Shown here: positions 18,701-26,924 of the stretch, piece after piece
Layout of the letters: each line of letters starts with the position of its first letter
Position numbering within the stretch: the stretch's first letter is position 1
NCBI GenBank assembly: GCA_020850695.1
Contig: JADZEF010000179.1
Span: 1-32,481, forward strand
DNA length: 32,481 bases
Source: Planctomycetaceae bacterium
GTDB lineage: Bacteria; Planctomycetota; Planctomycetia; Planctomycetales; Planctomycetaceae
Direction of reading: 5' to 3'
Made by a program: the position numbers and the translations under genes
Notes under the pieces: model-generated
Databases searched by the model: none
Seen by the model: the letters and a program-made list of their open reading frames with translations, nothing else
Told to the model about the DNA's origin: nothing

Positions 18701-18841
18701 TCCGAGGCTGCCTCCCGCGCCCCCGCTTTCGTTTCTCGAAACTCCGCCGCCACCCCCGTGACCATAACCCGGCGCCGCGAAGACCGGAATCTGCTGAAGC
18801 AGCATGGCCCCCGCGAGCGCGGTCGTCAGCAGGCGACGCAT
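15710..18841 (-). CDS. Autotransporter with Gly-rich passenger and C-terminal beta-barrel
   Basis: The chosen start gives 1043 residues. Residues 1-26 are a signal peptide (MRRLLTTALAGAMLLQQIPVFA). About 28-215 is an extremely glycine-rich region (GGAGG, GGDGG repeats). From there to about 560 come beta-helix repeats with SGSIIGG, NTLELRHGSTIVG and autotransporter-associated segments such as TLSG. A short linker near 640-700 (LNTLNTAQLQNALNQLSGEAHSS) precedes the outer-membrane beta-barrel, about residues 770-1043, which ends in the aromatic FTATW. The barrel secretes the passenger across the outer membrane (type V secretion). In-frame ATGs at 18931 and 19009 would lengthen the N-terminus; the latter is inside a perfect hairpin and is rejected. 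The 18931 start is possible and would give a long ESPR-like leader. The function of the passenger is unknown, probably adhesion. Confidence 0.88.
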   Translation of the reverse strand: MRRLLTTALAGAMLLQQIPVFAAPGYGHGGGGGVSRNESGGAGGSLGMAGDDGSSGSGGGGGGAGGGAGGSGGAGGTGTPGSGGAGGVGAGGAGSRGGDGTGTSGAGGGGGGAHGNGAGAAQITNTSPLVGGSGGDGGDGAAGGDEETGGGGGGAGGFGALVTGDGNSTNSSSITGGAGGAGGIADYENGSGGDGGVGVFFQSPDAIFENSGTVIGGVGGFGVYGGTGGDGIRGAGLTVINSGSIIGGLGGNGAISGSDGHAIYFESGNNTLELRHGSTIVGNVVANGVGTNKLRLGGSTNASFDTLTMPQYQGFTVFEKSGTSTWTLSGAGSLAGFTSFNINAGTLALTNNNQLSSGTVTIDNGATLDLGSGINATNQVISGLNLTNGNITGTGQLQTLGPANLVSGSVDVNVFLVSAVTKSGTGTVTLSGQNFVIGGLSVTEGRLYENGTRAGGSVLGTTVADGATYGGSGTFNHLLNNIAIQSGGTFDPGSGVNQVGTYTASSLTMPYSTLALQSGSTMHVDFDGSHSDLAAVQVVNIQSGSSLFVHGVTGSGSAVAGPTRYTFIQTTQGLTGMFDTVSDDLPMLNVVVEYDAFSASFFLESSGGFYQTVGGTTNEKSVGGALDMAGGSANGDTQMLLSELNTLNTAQLQNALNQLSGEAHSSTSQATIEQNTASMRTTSDYLRTSGDNNADPTMVMRMPDPQQLFSRMSPGQGMGGDPYAAPVTFKSRDIDLVNYDSVGKRITDDPKDLITTVSMVSSLERTWDVWTVGYGTYGQIDGDGNASGIHYNVGGANFGVGYYLDDETVVGVLGGYAVSNVNGGGNGNDHAQVDTMQGGVYARKAVGDHYVLGIVTYGRQDTDARRNIVFGGIDREAKSNYNGDELATWVEYGQNRQFETFVLQPLVALQYVGLWQDGFSESGAGAANLTVGDRQSDSLRGSLGARLLKPYEYDNGLVIIPEVSARWMHEFLDQGQEQQAQFGGVPGAQFTTRGATAGRDFAVFGTGATFRLSEMLSLNAHYFGQANDQFLSHTGLGGFTATW

Positions 18842-19004
18842 CGGCCGGGCACGCCCCGCCACTGTCGTCGACTCCGGCCGGCAGAATCCGGGCTCGCGAC
18901 GCAGGAAGGTTTCTTTCAAACGACGGATCATTCCCGCAACGATTCTTTCAGCCACTGCCGAATCCTTTCGACGAGCGTCTCCGCTCGCTGGGCCCCGATC
19001 AGTC

Positions 19005-19045
19005 AGCATCGAAATCCGATCGCCCTGCGATCGGATTTCGATGCT
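19005..19045. repeat. Perfect 19-bp inverted repeat with 3-base loop (family E)
   Basis: Arms 19005-19023 and 19027-19045 are exact reverse complements with a CCT loop. The element lies 164 bases upstream of the chosen autotransporter start and covers the distal ATG at 19009. It is too long and symmetrical for chance, and no U-run follows. It could be a regulatory hairpin in the leader or a mobile repeat. Confidence 0.9.
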
Positions 19046-19466
19046 GAGAACGCGCGCCGGCGGCGCCGCTGAGACGTCGAAGTGCGGGGCCAGCGGCTTG
19101 CCGCTGGTTCCCTCATCGCATCAACGCGTTCAGAGCCTTGCCACCGTTTCGTTTCCGCCGCGACATCCTTGTGCGACGAAACGAACGAAAGCGTCAATCA
19201 GCTATCGGATGACGGACGGCGCGATCGGCGCGTTTGTGACGGTGTTTCCACTCGTTCCGTCCGGAGCACCATCACGCACGGCAAAGACGGAATAAACCGA
19301 CCATGAAGGCTCGCCAGGGGAGATTTAACCGAGTAGCGATCTGTCATTCACAAAAAGACTTGCGCGACAGATTGCGAGCATTCGCTACGCACGGATCTTT
19401 TCGTCTGATCCTCGCCCCGGGCACAACCGTCAAAGTCAACGTGGCAGGAACCTCCGCTCCGGTCGC
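19046..19466. other. Gene-free divergent region before the riboswitch
   Basis: About 420 bases between the autotransporter leader and the promoter of the B12 locus. Short frames exist on both strands but none has a start, composition or motif that I can support. The stretch 19300-19370 is comparatively AT-rich and could hold promoter elements for the autotransporter. Confidence 0.5.
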
Positions 19467-19494
19467 TTGACTCGACACTATCCCGCTGTACGAT
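19467..19494 (+). promoter_or_regulatory. Sigma70-like promoter of the riboswitch transcript
   Basis: TTGACT (19467-19472) and TACGAT (19489-19494) are separated by 16 bases. Transcription from it would begin at about 19500-19502, which is where the riboswitch P1 stem begins. This agreement supports the call. Confidence 0.65.
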
Positions 19495-19500
19495 GCCTCG

Positions 19501-19695
19501 CGACTTGGGTGTCCTCCGCGCGTGGCGGGGGAAGAATAGGGAAGACGGTTTGAACCCGTCGCGGTCCCGCCGCTGTATCCGGGGACGAACGCTGCAAAAG
19601 GCCACTGCGGAATCGGGGAAGCCAGGCTTCCTCATCGCCGCGGGAAGGCGCAGCCAGTAGAACGATCCGGGAGCCAGAAGACCTGCCCATAGTCG
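19501..19695 (+). ncRNA. Cobalamin (B12) riboswitch
   Basis: The sequence shows the conserved blocks of the cobalamin aptamer in order. These are AATAGGGAA (19535-19543), a GCGGTCCCGCCGCTGT block (19561-19576), the B12-box GCCACTG (19601-19607), GGGAAGGCGC (19642-19651), and GAGCCAGAAGACCTGCC (19671-19687). CGAC at 19501-19504 and GTCG at 19692-19695 can close P1. Downstream, CCCGT at 19835-19839 can pair with ACGGG at 19848-19852, which covers the Shine-Dalgarno of the next gene. This suggests translational control. The riboswitch should repress the following genes when adenosyl- or methylcobalamin is abundant. Confidence 0.95.
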
Positions 19696-19834
19696 ACATT
19701 GCGGGTCTTTCGCGAGAAAAGACGGAGCATGGCGGGCGGCTGCGCAGAAGCGCGTCGCCCCGCAACGACGCGCAGAATCGCCGGCTCAAACCGCCGACGT
19801 TTCGCCGTTCGATGCATCGTCCCCTCGCGCAAAC

Positions 19835-19852
19835 CCCGTCACAGACAACGGG
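19835..19852 (+). promoter_or_regulatory. Possible ribosome-binding-site sequestering hairpin
   Basis: CCCGT (19835-19839) can pair with ACGGG (19848-19852), leaving an 8-base loop. ACGGG overlaps the GGGAG that serves the ATG at 19861. This is a plausible expression platform of the upstream riboswitch, inferred by eye. Confidence 0.45.
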
Positions 19853-19860
19853 AGATTGTC

Positions 19861-20904
<1,044 letters not shown>

Positions 20905-20914
20905 GGAGCGACTC

Positions 20915-21232
20915 ATGAAGCTTCTTCCGTTGCTGCTCGCTGCGGGGTTACTGGCCGGCTGCTCGGACGGGAAGTCCGGCCATGCGGCCATCGAACCGAT
21001 GGTCTACGTCGACACCGAAACCGGCAAGGTGGTGCAGGCCCCGCCCGAGCCGACTCCCGCCGTCAATCCCGACACGGGCAAGAAGACGCTCATGCCGGGA
21101 CTCTACTGCTCCCGGTGCAAAAAGTGGTACCCTTCCGCGCCGCTGGAGGTGGCTCAACGCAACCCATCGTCGCGGATGTGTCCGAAACATCGAACTCCCA
21201 TGGAGACGAAGGGGCCGGTGAGCGCTCCGTAA
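20915..21232 (+). CDS. Small lipoprotein with Cys-pair motif
   Basis: The 105-residue protein has a lipoprotein signal, MKLLPLLLAAGLLAGC, with the lipobox LLAGC and the acylated cysteine at residue 16. It should be anchored in a membrane on the periplasmic side. The C-terminal half contains GLYCSRCKKWYP and MCPKH, a four-residue Cys/Cys/Cys/His pattern that could bind a metal. The ATG at 20915 has GAGGAG seven bases upstream. It starts 10 bases after the pseudopilin gene, so both are on the riboswitch transcript. The family is unknown to me, but similar small lipoproteins often follow DUF1559 genes in planctomycetes. Confidence 0.85.
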   Translation: MKLLPLLLAAGLLAGCSDGKSGHAAIEPMVYVDTETGKVVQAPPEPTPAVNPDTGKKTLMPGLYCSRCKKWYPSAPLEVAQRNPSSRMCPKHRTPMETKGPVSAP

Positions 21233-21254
21233 CCGCGTCGCACCCAATCGCATC

Positions 21255-21288
21255 GCACCCAGGGTGCGGCTCTGAGCACCCTGGGTGC
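21255..21288. repeat. Perfect 13-bp hairpin (family F)
   Basis: Arms 21255-21267 and 21276-21288 (GCACCCAGGGTGC and its reverse complement) enclose an 8-base loop. Each arm is itself nearly palindromic. It lies 22 bases after the lipoprotein stop, and no U-run follows, so it may reduce but need not stop read-through to the next gene. Confidence 0.8.
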
Positions 21289-21446
21289 CGCATCAAGCGA
21301 CTCTTTCCGTCCAGTGCAATCGGCTCGAATCGAACCCGGCGCGGCCTCTCGTGGACTTGCCTGCCGGGCGGCGATTGCCGATAACGACTTCAGAAAACGA
21401 CGGCTTCACACGACGATCTCTCCTCCGCTTCTTCTCCCCCGACGCA

Positions 21447-22091
21447 ATGACTCAACCTTTCTTCTTTCTGACGGTGCTGTTCGCGAGCCTTCCCGCTCTG
21501 TTGCGGGTCGTCGATCACCCGTGGAACCTGGCCCCCGCCGGCGCCATGGCGATCTTCGCCGGCGTCCATTTCCGTGACAGGAAGTGGGCCTTCGCCATCC
21601 CGCTTTTGTCGCTGTTCGCCAGCGACGTGGCCATCGGGATCAAGCACAACAACCTTCAGGAATGGACGTTCCACGCCCTCCTGCCGCTTATCTATGGATG
21701 CTTCGCGCTTTACATCCTGCTCGGACGGCGCGTTCAGGCGGCGTGGACCTCCATCGATGCCCGCACGGTCGCCGACAATACCTCCGCTGACGGGGCCAAT
21801 CGACCGCTGACCTTTGGCACACGAACAATGTTCAAGGCCATCACGCTCGCGGCCGGCGCGTTGAGCGGCGCCATTCTATTCTTCCTCATCACGAACTTCG
21901 CCGACTTCGTCTACTACTACCCGCACACCTGGTACGAGCTCGGCCACTGCTACGAGCGAGCCCTGCCATTCTTCCGCAACACGCTCCAGAGCGACGCGTT
22001 CTACGTCACGGTGCTGTTCTTCGCTTATGGAACGATCCGCCGTGCGCTCGAAACCGCGCGGAGCCATGAATTCGAAGCGGGCCGATTCTGA
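21447..22091 (+). CDS. DUF6580-like integral membrane protein, possible transporter component
   Basis: The 214-residue protein has about six hydrophobic segments (near 3-20, 27-42, 48-68, 76-96, 125-150 and 175-195). It matches what I recall of DUF6580: the segment NLAPAGAMAIFAGVHFRDRKWAFAIPLLSLFASDVAIG, then FFLITNFADFVYYYP and ALPFFRNTLQSDAFY. The family is uncharacterised, but its size and topology resemble substrate-binding (S) components of ECF vitamin transporters. Its place between the B12 riboswitch and a BtuF-like gene makes cobalamin or a precursor a reasonable guess. The ATG at 21447 is used; a GTG at 21285 is inside hairpin F. No clear Shine-Dalgarno was seen. Confidence 0.8.
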   Translation: MTQPFFFLTVLFASLPALLRVVDHPWNLAPAGAMAIFAGVHFRDRKWAFAIPLLSLFASDVAIGIKHNNLQEWTFHALLPLIYGCFALYILLGRRVQAAWTSIDARTVADNTSADGANRPLTFGTRTMFKAITLAAGALSGAILFFLITNFADFVYYYPHTWYELGHCYERALPFFRNTLQSDAFYVTVLFFAYGTIRRALETARSHEFEAGRF

Positions 22092-22093
22092 TC

Positions 22094-22179
22094 GTAGTCC
22101 GGCCTTCCAAGGCCGGACGAGAGCCGAAGCCTCAGTACACACACGATCTCTGACATCCGGCCTTGGAAGGCCGGACTAC
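22094..22179. repeat. Long inverted repeat (family G) between the two transport genes
   Basis: Arms 22094-22117 and 22156-22179 are exact 24-base reverse complements with a 38-base loop. Each arm is built around TCCGGCCTTCCAAGGCCGGA or its complement and is itself palindromic. It fills the gap between the DUF6580 gene and the BtuF-like gene. Confidence 0.85.
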
Positions 22180-22187
22180 ATCAATCC

Positions 22188-23108
22188 GTGTCGACCTCCC
22201 CCCGCATCGTCTCGCTGATCGCCAGCGCCACCGAGATCGCCGCAGCGCTCGGTGGCGGAGACTGGCTGGTCGGCCGATCTCACGAGTGCGACTATCCCCC
22301 CGACATCGTCGCCCGGCTTCCGGTCTGCTCGGCGCCGCGGATCGACATCCACGCCTCGAGCCTCGAGATCGATCGGCAGGTCAAGCAGCGGCTGACCGAT
22401 GCGATCGCCATTTACGAGGTGAAGGCGGACGTCATCGAGCGGCTGCAGCCGACGGTGATTCTCACGCAGACGCAGTGCGACGTGTGTGCGGTGAGCCTCA
22501 AGGACGTGCAGGACGCCGCCTGCGAGAGGATCTCGTCCCGCCCGCAGATCGTTCCATTGGGAGCGATGGGACTGTCGGACGTGTGGGACGATATCCGTCG
22601 CGTTGCGGCCGCTCTCGACATCATCGACCGTGGCGAACGAGTGGTGAGCGGCGCAATCGAAAGGCTGGAGCGATTGCGGGAGCGGACCGCCCCCCTGCCC
22701 TGCCCCACCGTGGCGTGCCTCGAATGGCTCGAACCGCTGATGGCGGCCGGCAACTGGGTGCCCGAGCTCGTGGAGATCGCCGGCGGGCGGAACCAGTTCG
22801 GCGCGGCGGGACGGCACTCGCCGTGGATGACGTGGGACGACCTCGTCGCGTCCGACCCCGACGTCATCGTGGTCATGCCGTGCGGATTCGACATTCCGCG
22901 AACATTGCAAGAGATGAGCGTCGTCACCGCACAACCCGCGTGGCCTAGGCTTCGGGCGGTGCGCGAGGGGCGCGTCTTCGTGACCGACGGAAACCAGTAT
23001 TTCAACCGCCCGGGCCCGCGGCTGGTTGAATCGGCCGAGATCCTCGCCGAGGTGCTGCACGGGTTGGATTACGGGCACGCGGGAAGGGGCTGGAAGAGGA
23101 TGGAGTGA
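22188..23108 (+). CDS. BtuF-like cobalamin-binding protein (no signal peptide)
   Basis: The 306-residue protein begins RIVSLIASATEIAAALGGGDWLVGRSHECDYP, the opening typical of the BtuF-like/class III substrate-binding (helical backbone) family annotated as cobalamin-binding. It continues with a QTQCDVCAVS segment, then ECLEWLEPLMAAGNWVPELVEIAGG-like ACLEWLEPLMAAGNW, and ends with VREGRVFVTDGNQYFNRPGPRL. BtuF of E. coli is periplasmic and has a signal peptide; this version has none, so it would be cytoplasmic. Relatives without signal peptides are widespread and their role is not settled. The GTG at 22188 is the only start that fits the family N-terminus; the Shine-Dalgarno is weak. Read-through from the B12 riboswitch operon is possible, but repeat G lies between. 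Confidence 0.87.
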   Translation: MSTSPRIVSLIASATEIAAALGGGDWLVGRSHECDYPPDIVARLPVCSAPRIDIHASSLEIDRQVKQRLTDAIAIYEVKADVIERLQPTVILTQTQCDVCAVSLKDVQDAACERISSRPQIVPLGAMGLSDVWDDIRRVAAALDIIDRGERVVSGAIERLERLRERTAPLPCPTVACLEWLEPLMAAGNWVPELVEIAGGRNQFGAAGRHSPWMTWDDLVASDPDVIVVMPCGFDIPRTLQEMSVVTAQPAWPRLRAVREGRVFVTDGNQYFNRPGPRLVESAEILAEVLHGLDYGHAGRGWKRME

Positions 23109-23193
23109 TTGAGGACAGAGTGACAGAGGGACAGAAGGGCGATCGACGGATTTCCATCCCTCAATCTCTCCGTCTCTCCATCCCTCAATCCTC
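23104..23193. repeat. Low-complexity GAGGGA/TCCCTC inverted repeat (family H)
   Basis: A purine-rich left part (about 23104-23136) with GATTGAGGACAGAG is followed by a pyrimidine-rich right part (about 23152-23193) with repeated TCCCTCAATC units. The match is imperfect. It fills the convergent gap between the BtuF-like gene and the prenyltransferase-like gene and could act as a two-way transcription barrier. Confidence 0.6.
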
Positions 23194-23200
23194 CCTCCCC

Positions 23201-24946
23201 CTACTTCGCCTTCGGCTCCGTCAAATCATGCCGTTCGTCATACGGCCGGACCGTCAGATACCACGCCCGCCAGCGCTTCACCGCATCGGCTCGCCACGCA
23301 TTGAGAGCAGCGGTCTTCTCTTCGGCCGCGGCCTCTTCGTCGAGCGCGTCGAGCGGGTTCGGATTCATGCCGACTCCGTCGGCACGTCGACTGAGGAAGC
23401 AGAGCGCGTTGTTCGCTTCAACGACGACATCGACGTCGGTGTCGTCGAGCGCCTTGATGAGGAGCGGCACGAGTCGCAGGTCGCGACTGCGTCCAAGCCC
23501 CCAGAGCGCGGTGCGGCGAACTTCCGGTCTTGAATGCCGGGCCAGCGTCTTGAGCCGGTCGACCTGGGAAATCAGGGCTTCGCGGTCGCCAAGCTGAACC
23601 GATTCGACGATGGCCTTCTGGACCGACTCGACCGGCGCCTGGAGGTTCTCGAGCTCGGCCAGGAGCTCATCGATGGTCCCCTGCGCTTTCCGCGATCCGA
23701 CCTTCCCATCCTTGACCTGAAGGGCGTTGAGGTTGTCGGGCAGGCCGCGCCCCCCCGCCAGCAACCCCGTCCCGACGCGCCGCGGAACCGTCTTCCGCTC
23801 GAGCATCTTGTTCGTCGCCCGGATCAGGAACAGGACGGAGAACGCCGTGTCGGGAAGGACGCCCGTTTCGGCCAGCCAGGAGCCATCGGGCCGCTGCACT
23901 TCGAGCAGGTACTCGGCTCCCTCGGCGTACCAGTCGTGCTCGCCGATCAGGGGCAGGTCGGCCAGCGCCGTCAGCCGCTCGAGCGTGTAGAGATAGTAGA
24001 GGCGGAACCGGTTCGCCTGCCGAATCGTGAAGTTCTGCGTGAGCCAGTCGAGCCCTTTGACGATCGCCTCATCGATCTTCGCCAGCGACGCCTTCGGCAC
24101 GTATCCCGTCGCGCGCGGTCCCTTGTCCGTCTTGTCGCCCACATCGCCCGATTCGGGCACGATCCGGTCGAGAATGCCGTATCGCCGGCTGCTGCGATAG
24201 ACCTTCGGCTCGGACTTCTTGAGAGCCTTTCCATCCTGGGTGGGAAACAAATACATGCGGCAGACGTGAAGGCTGGCGGTCGCCGCGGTCGTCATTCCGA
24301 TGGTCACTTCGTTTCCCCCCTCATTGGGGTGGTACACGAATCCGCCATTCGGCATCTGGGTCCTGAGGTGCCACGCGGCGGCGCTGTCCCAGACATCTCC
24401 GGGCACTTTCACGCCGGCCCGCGCGGCCGCCCACAGCCCAAGGATTCCGTACTGTGTGATGCTGGTGTCGCCGTTCCCTGTGGTGACGTTGGGATAGTTC
24501 CAGTCACCCCCCTTGTTCTGCATGCCGATGAGATACCTGGCAATCGCCTCGATCTCGGGCTTGTACTTGACCGAGTCCGCCGTCTCGAGCGTGATCGCGT
24601 CGAGCCCCGACTCGTAGCCGTGCTCGTGGGCCGAGGTTGGCGTGTACTTCCCTTTGACGACTTTCGCCGTGATCTTCTCGAGGATCTGCTTGATCTCGGG
24701 CGTATCGACGGGCAAGTCGGCCTTCAGCATCGCCAGGGCCGCGATTGTCGCGCGCCCCCCCTGCCCTTCCGGCCCATTCTTTTTCAGATAGGCGATCCCG
24801 CGCTGCACCGCCTGCTCGACCTTCTCGGGATCGGGAGGATCGGCCAGCGCGCGGCTCGAGTCCTTGCAAACAAGCGACGCGGCCAGCACGATGCCTGCGG
24901 CCGTGACAACGCTTCGGATGCGGAACGATTTCTTGGGACCGGTCAT
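23201..24946 (-). CDS. Secreted prenyltransferase/squalene-cyclase-like protein with HEAT repeats
   Basis: The 581-residue protein starts with a signal peptide (cleavage likely after ALA at residue 35). From about 42 to 390 it has alpha/alpha-toroid repeats of the terpene-cyclase/prenyltransferase type, for example AIAYLKKNG-like GIAYLKKNG, GRATIAALAML, the QNKGGDWNYP segment, and EYLLEVQRPDGSW. The Asp-rich catalytic motif of true squalene cyclases (DxDD) is not seen, so it is probably a binding scaffold. Residues about 475-530 form HEAT-like repeats (RRTALWGLGRSRDLRLVPLLIKAL). The family is common in planctomycetes and its function is unknown. The ATG at 24946 is used; the GTG at 24979 adds 11 residues that do not look like a signal peptide. 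It is convergent with the BtuF-like gene. Confidence 0.85.
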   Translation of the reverse strand: MTGPKKSFRIRSVVTAAGIVLAASLVCKDSSRALADPPDPEKVEQAVQRGIAYLKKNGPEGQGGRATIAALAMLKADLPVDTPEIKQILEKITAKVVKGKYTPTSAHEHGYESGLDAITLETADSVKYKPEIEAIARYLIGMQNKGGDWNYPNVTTGNGDTSITQYGILGLWAAARAGVKVPGDVWDSAAAWHLRTQMPNGGFVYHPNEGGNEVTIGMTTAATASLHVCRMYLFPTQDGKALKKSEPKVYRSSRRYGILDRIVPESGDVGDKTDKGPRATGYVPKASLAKIDEAIVKGLDWLTQNFTIRQANRFRLYYLYTLERLTALADLPLIGEHDWYAEGAEYLLEVQRPDGSWLAETGVLPDTAFSVLFLIRATNKMLERKTVPRRVGTGLLAGGRGLPDNLNALQVKDGKVGSRKAQGTIDELLAELENLQAPVESVQKAIVESVQLGDREALISQVDRLKTLARHSRPEVRRTALWGLGRSRDLRLVPLLIKALDDTDVDVVVEANNALCFLSRRADGVGMNPNPLDALDEEAAAEEKTAALNAWRADAVKRWRAWYLTVRPYDERHDLTEPKAK

Positions 24947-25137
24947 GGCGAGTTCGAGACGCGGAGGGAGCGTTCGCACGGAATGAGGACCGGAAGACGA
25001 CCCGAACCCGCATCGTAGGCCGCTGTGCGCCGAGGCGTCAATCAGTCATCCTTCGGAAGAATGCCGTAGTGGAATCTCTTATTGGGTGGAGTATCAGCTG
25101 TTCATGGCGGCGGCATGGCCGATGCCGTGCAGGACAA

Positions 25138-25372
25138 GTCTCCCCACGCAGACACGGAGAAGAAAAAAGGCATTTGACAGGAGCAAGCAGAGGGAGCAGA
25201 GAAAAGGCCAGCAGAGGCGGAAAGAAGTTCCTTTCACAACGCCTCATCGACGGCGTCGTTCGACACCTGGATCTCCTCTGCTCCCTCTGCTTGCTCCTGC
25301 TAAACGCCTTTCGCATTTCTGCCTTGGTTTTCTCCGTGACTCCGTGTCTCCGTGGTGAAACTCGTCCTGGAT
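25138..25372. repeat. Long inverted repeat, intergenic (family I)
   Basis: Inner arms 25178-25201 and 25276-25299 are perfect 24-base reverse complements. Outward, the pairing continues imperfectly with CACGGAG-type sequences near 25142-25160 and 25338-25365. The block occupies the gap 24980-25496 between the secreted protein (-) and the flippase gene (+). No other gene is convincing there; open frames in the block are products of the repeat composition. It is related in style to family B. Confidence 0.85.
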
Positions 25373-25496
25373 CGCGTTTGCCAGCAGATCGCCATCAATA
25401 GCTGACGGCCCACGAGATAAGGAATGCCCTCGAAGGCCGTTTCTTGTCGTTCGACAGCATTCTCTTCCGCACCATTCTGATCGGTCCCACAACTCC

Positions 25497-26837
25497 ATGC
25501 TCGACCGGCTTCGACGCCTGCTGAATCGCCTCGAAGTCGACCAGGCGGTCTTCTTCTCGATCGCGGTGCGGGCGTGGCAACTCCTGACCGGCGCGCTGGT
25601 CGCGTCGTACTTCGCCCCCGGGACCCAGGGCTACTATTTCACGTTCAACAGGCTGATCGGCCTGCAGGTGTTTGTCGAACTCGGGTTGCGGGTCGTCCTG
25701 TTGAATGTCGCCAGCCACGAATGGGCATCTCTGCGGCTCGATGAAATGGGTCGCATCATCGGGGATGCGCACGCTCGGCAGCGGCTCGTCGCTCTCGGGC
25801 GAACATCCCTTACCTGGTTCTGCGGCGCGGCCCTTCTGTTTGCGGCCGCCGTGGGCACGATCGGTGTCCGCTTTTTCTCGACGTCCCCCTCGTCCGCAGC
25901 GGTCGATTGGCGATGGCCCTGGCTGGCACTGGTCGCGGTGACGTCCTGTCAGATCGTGCTCATCCCGCTGCTGGCGATTCTCGACGGCTGCCGGCAGATG
26001 CCCGTCGTCAACCGCTATCGATTCGCCCAGGCCGTCACCGCAACGCTGGCGGGGATCGTGTGCATCGTCAGCGGGAGCGGTTTGTGGACCGGCGTCGGAA
26101 TCGCCGCCGTCCGGCTTTTCTGGGACCTGTGGGTCGTGGCGGTCCGCTACCGGCGGTTCTTCGCCGCATTTCGACAACCAGTGGCCGGCACTCCGCTCCT
26201 CTGGAGCGAGGAAGTCCTGCCGCTGCAACGGCGGCTGGCCGTTCAATCGCTGCTGGTCTGGTTTGCCTACTCGCTATTCGAACCGGTCCTCTTTCAATCC
26301 GCCGGCGCAATTGAAGCGGGACGGTTCGGCCTGACGTGGGCCGCGCTGACCGCACTGCAGGCGGGCGCCCTCGCGTGGGTGGACACCCGCGTCCCGCTCT
26401 TCGGCGGACTGGTCGCCCGCCGCGACTTCGTCGAGCTCGACCGCGTCTTCTTCCGCGTAACCCGCGTCTCGTTCGCGCTGCTCGCCCTCGGCATCACACT
26501 CTTTTGTGCGGGAGTCTGGGGACTCGAACTCCTTCAAAGCCGCTACGCCGCAAGACTACTCCCCCTGCCTGCCACCATCGTGCTGGGAATCGGCCTGCTT
26601 CTCAACACGCTGGTGCAGGATGTGAATTTCTATCTGCGCGCCCACCGCAAAGAACCGGCCTTCCTCGCGAACCTCACCGGCAACGCCGTGTGCGGACTGG
26701 CGGTGTGGTGGTGTGGAACTCGCTATGGGACGGTGGGCGCAGCCGCCGGGTTTACCGCGGTGCAGGGACTGGTTTACCTGCCGTGGTGTGCCACGGTCTG
26801 GAGACGCTTCCGAAAGCGCGAGCAAGCCGTCGCCTGA
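25497..26837 (+). CDS. Oligosaccharide flippase-like multi-pass membrane protein (MOP superfamily)
   Basis: The 446-residue protein has about twelve hydrophobic segments, separated by short charged loops. The first segment reads VFFSIAVRAWQLLTGALVASYF and is followed by FAPGTQGYYFTFN, a pattern that in Wzx-type flippases marks the first two helices. This fits the polysaccharide transporter (MOP) superfamily, which flips lipid-linked sugars across the inner membrane. No partner glycosyltransferase is in the window, so the substrate is unknown. The ATG at 25497 is followed by an amphipathic N-terminus (MLDRLRRLLNRLEVDQ). Repeat I lies upstream. The Uma2 gene starts 87 bases after the stop. Confidence 0.75.
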   Translation: MLDRLRRLLNRLEVDQAVFFSIAVRAWQLLTGALVASYFAPGTQGYYFTFNRLIGLQVFVELGLRVVLLNVASHEWASLRLDEMGRIIGDAHARQRLVALGRTSLTWFCGAALLFAAAVGTIGVRFFSTSPSSAAVDWRWPWLALVAVTSCQIVLIPLLAILDGCRQMPVVNRYRFAQAVTATLAGIVCIVSGSGLWTGVGIAAVRLFWDLWVVAVRYRRFFAAFRQPVAGTPLLWSEEVLPLQRRLAVQSLLVWFAYSLFEPVLFQSAGAIEAGRFGLTWAALTALQAGALAWVDTRVPLFGGLVARRDFVELDRVFFRVTRVSFALLALGITLFCAGVWGLELLQSRYAARLLPLPATIVLGIGLLLNTLVQDVNFYLRAHRKEPAFLANLTGNAVCGLAVWWCGTRYGTVGAAAGFTAVQGLVYLPWCATVWRRFRKREQAVA

Positions 26838-26924
26838 ATCGGCGCTCATTCTCCCCGGCCCGAACTGTATGATAGGTCGTGCATCAGACATCGAAGTCCG
26901 GTATTGAATTCGAGGTCCCGTCCC

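Noticed and set aside
21285..21446. N-terminal extension of the DUF6580-like protein from a GTG
   Set aside because: The GTG lies in hairpin F and the 54 extra residues are polar and not membrane-like; the ATG at 21447 begins right before the first helix.
25069..25401. Frames such as GRKKQREQRK-like proteins in the gap before the flippase gene
   Set aside because: They arise from inverted repeat I, whose composition keeps several frames open; both strands show similar artefacts.
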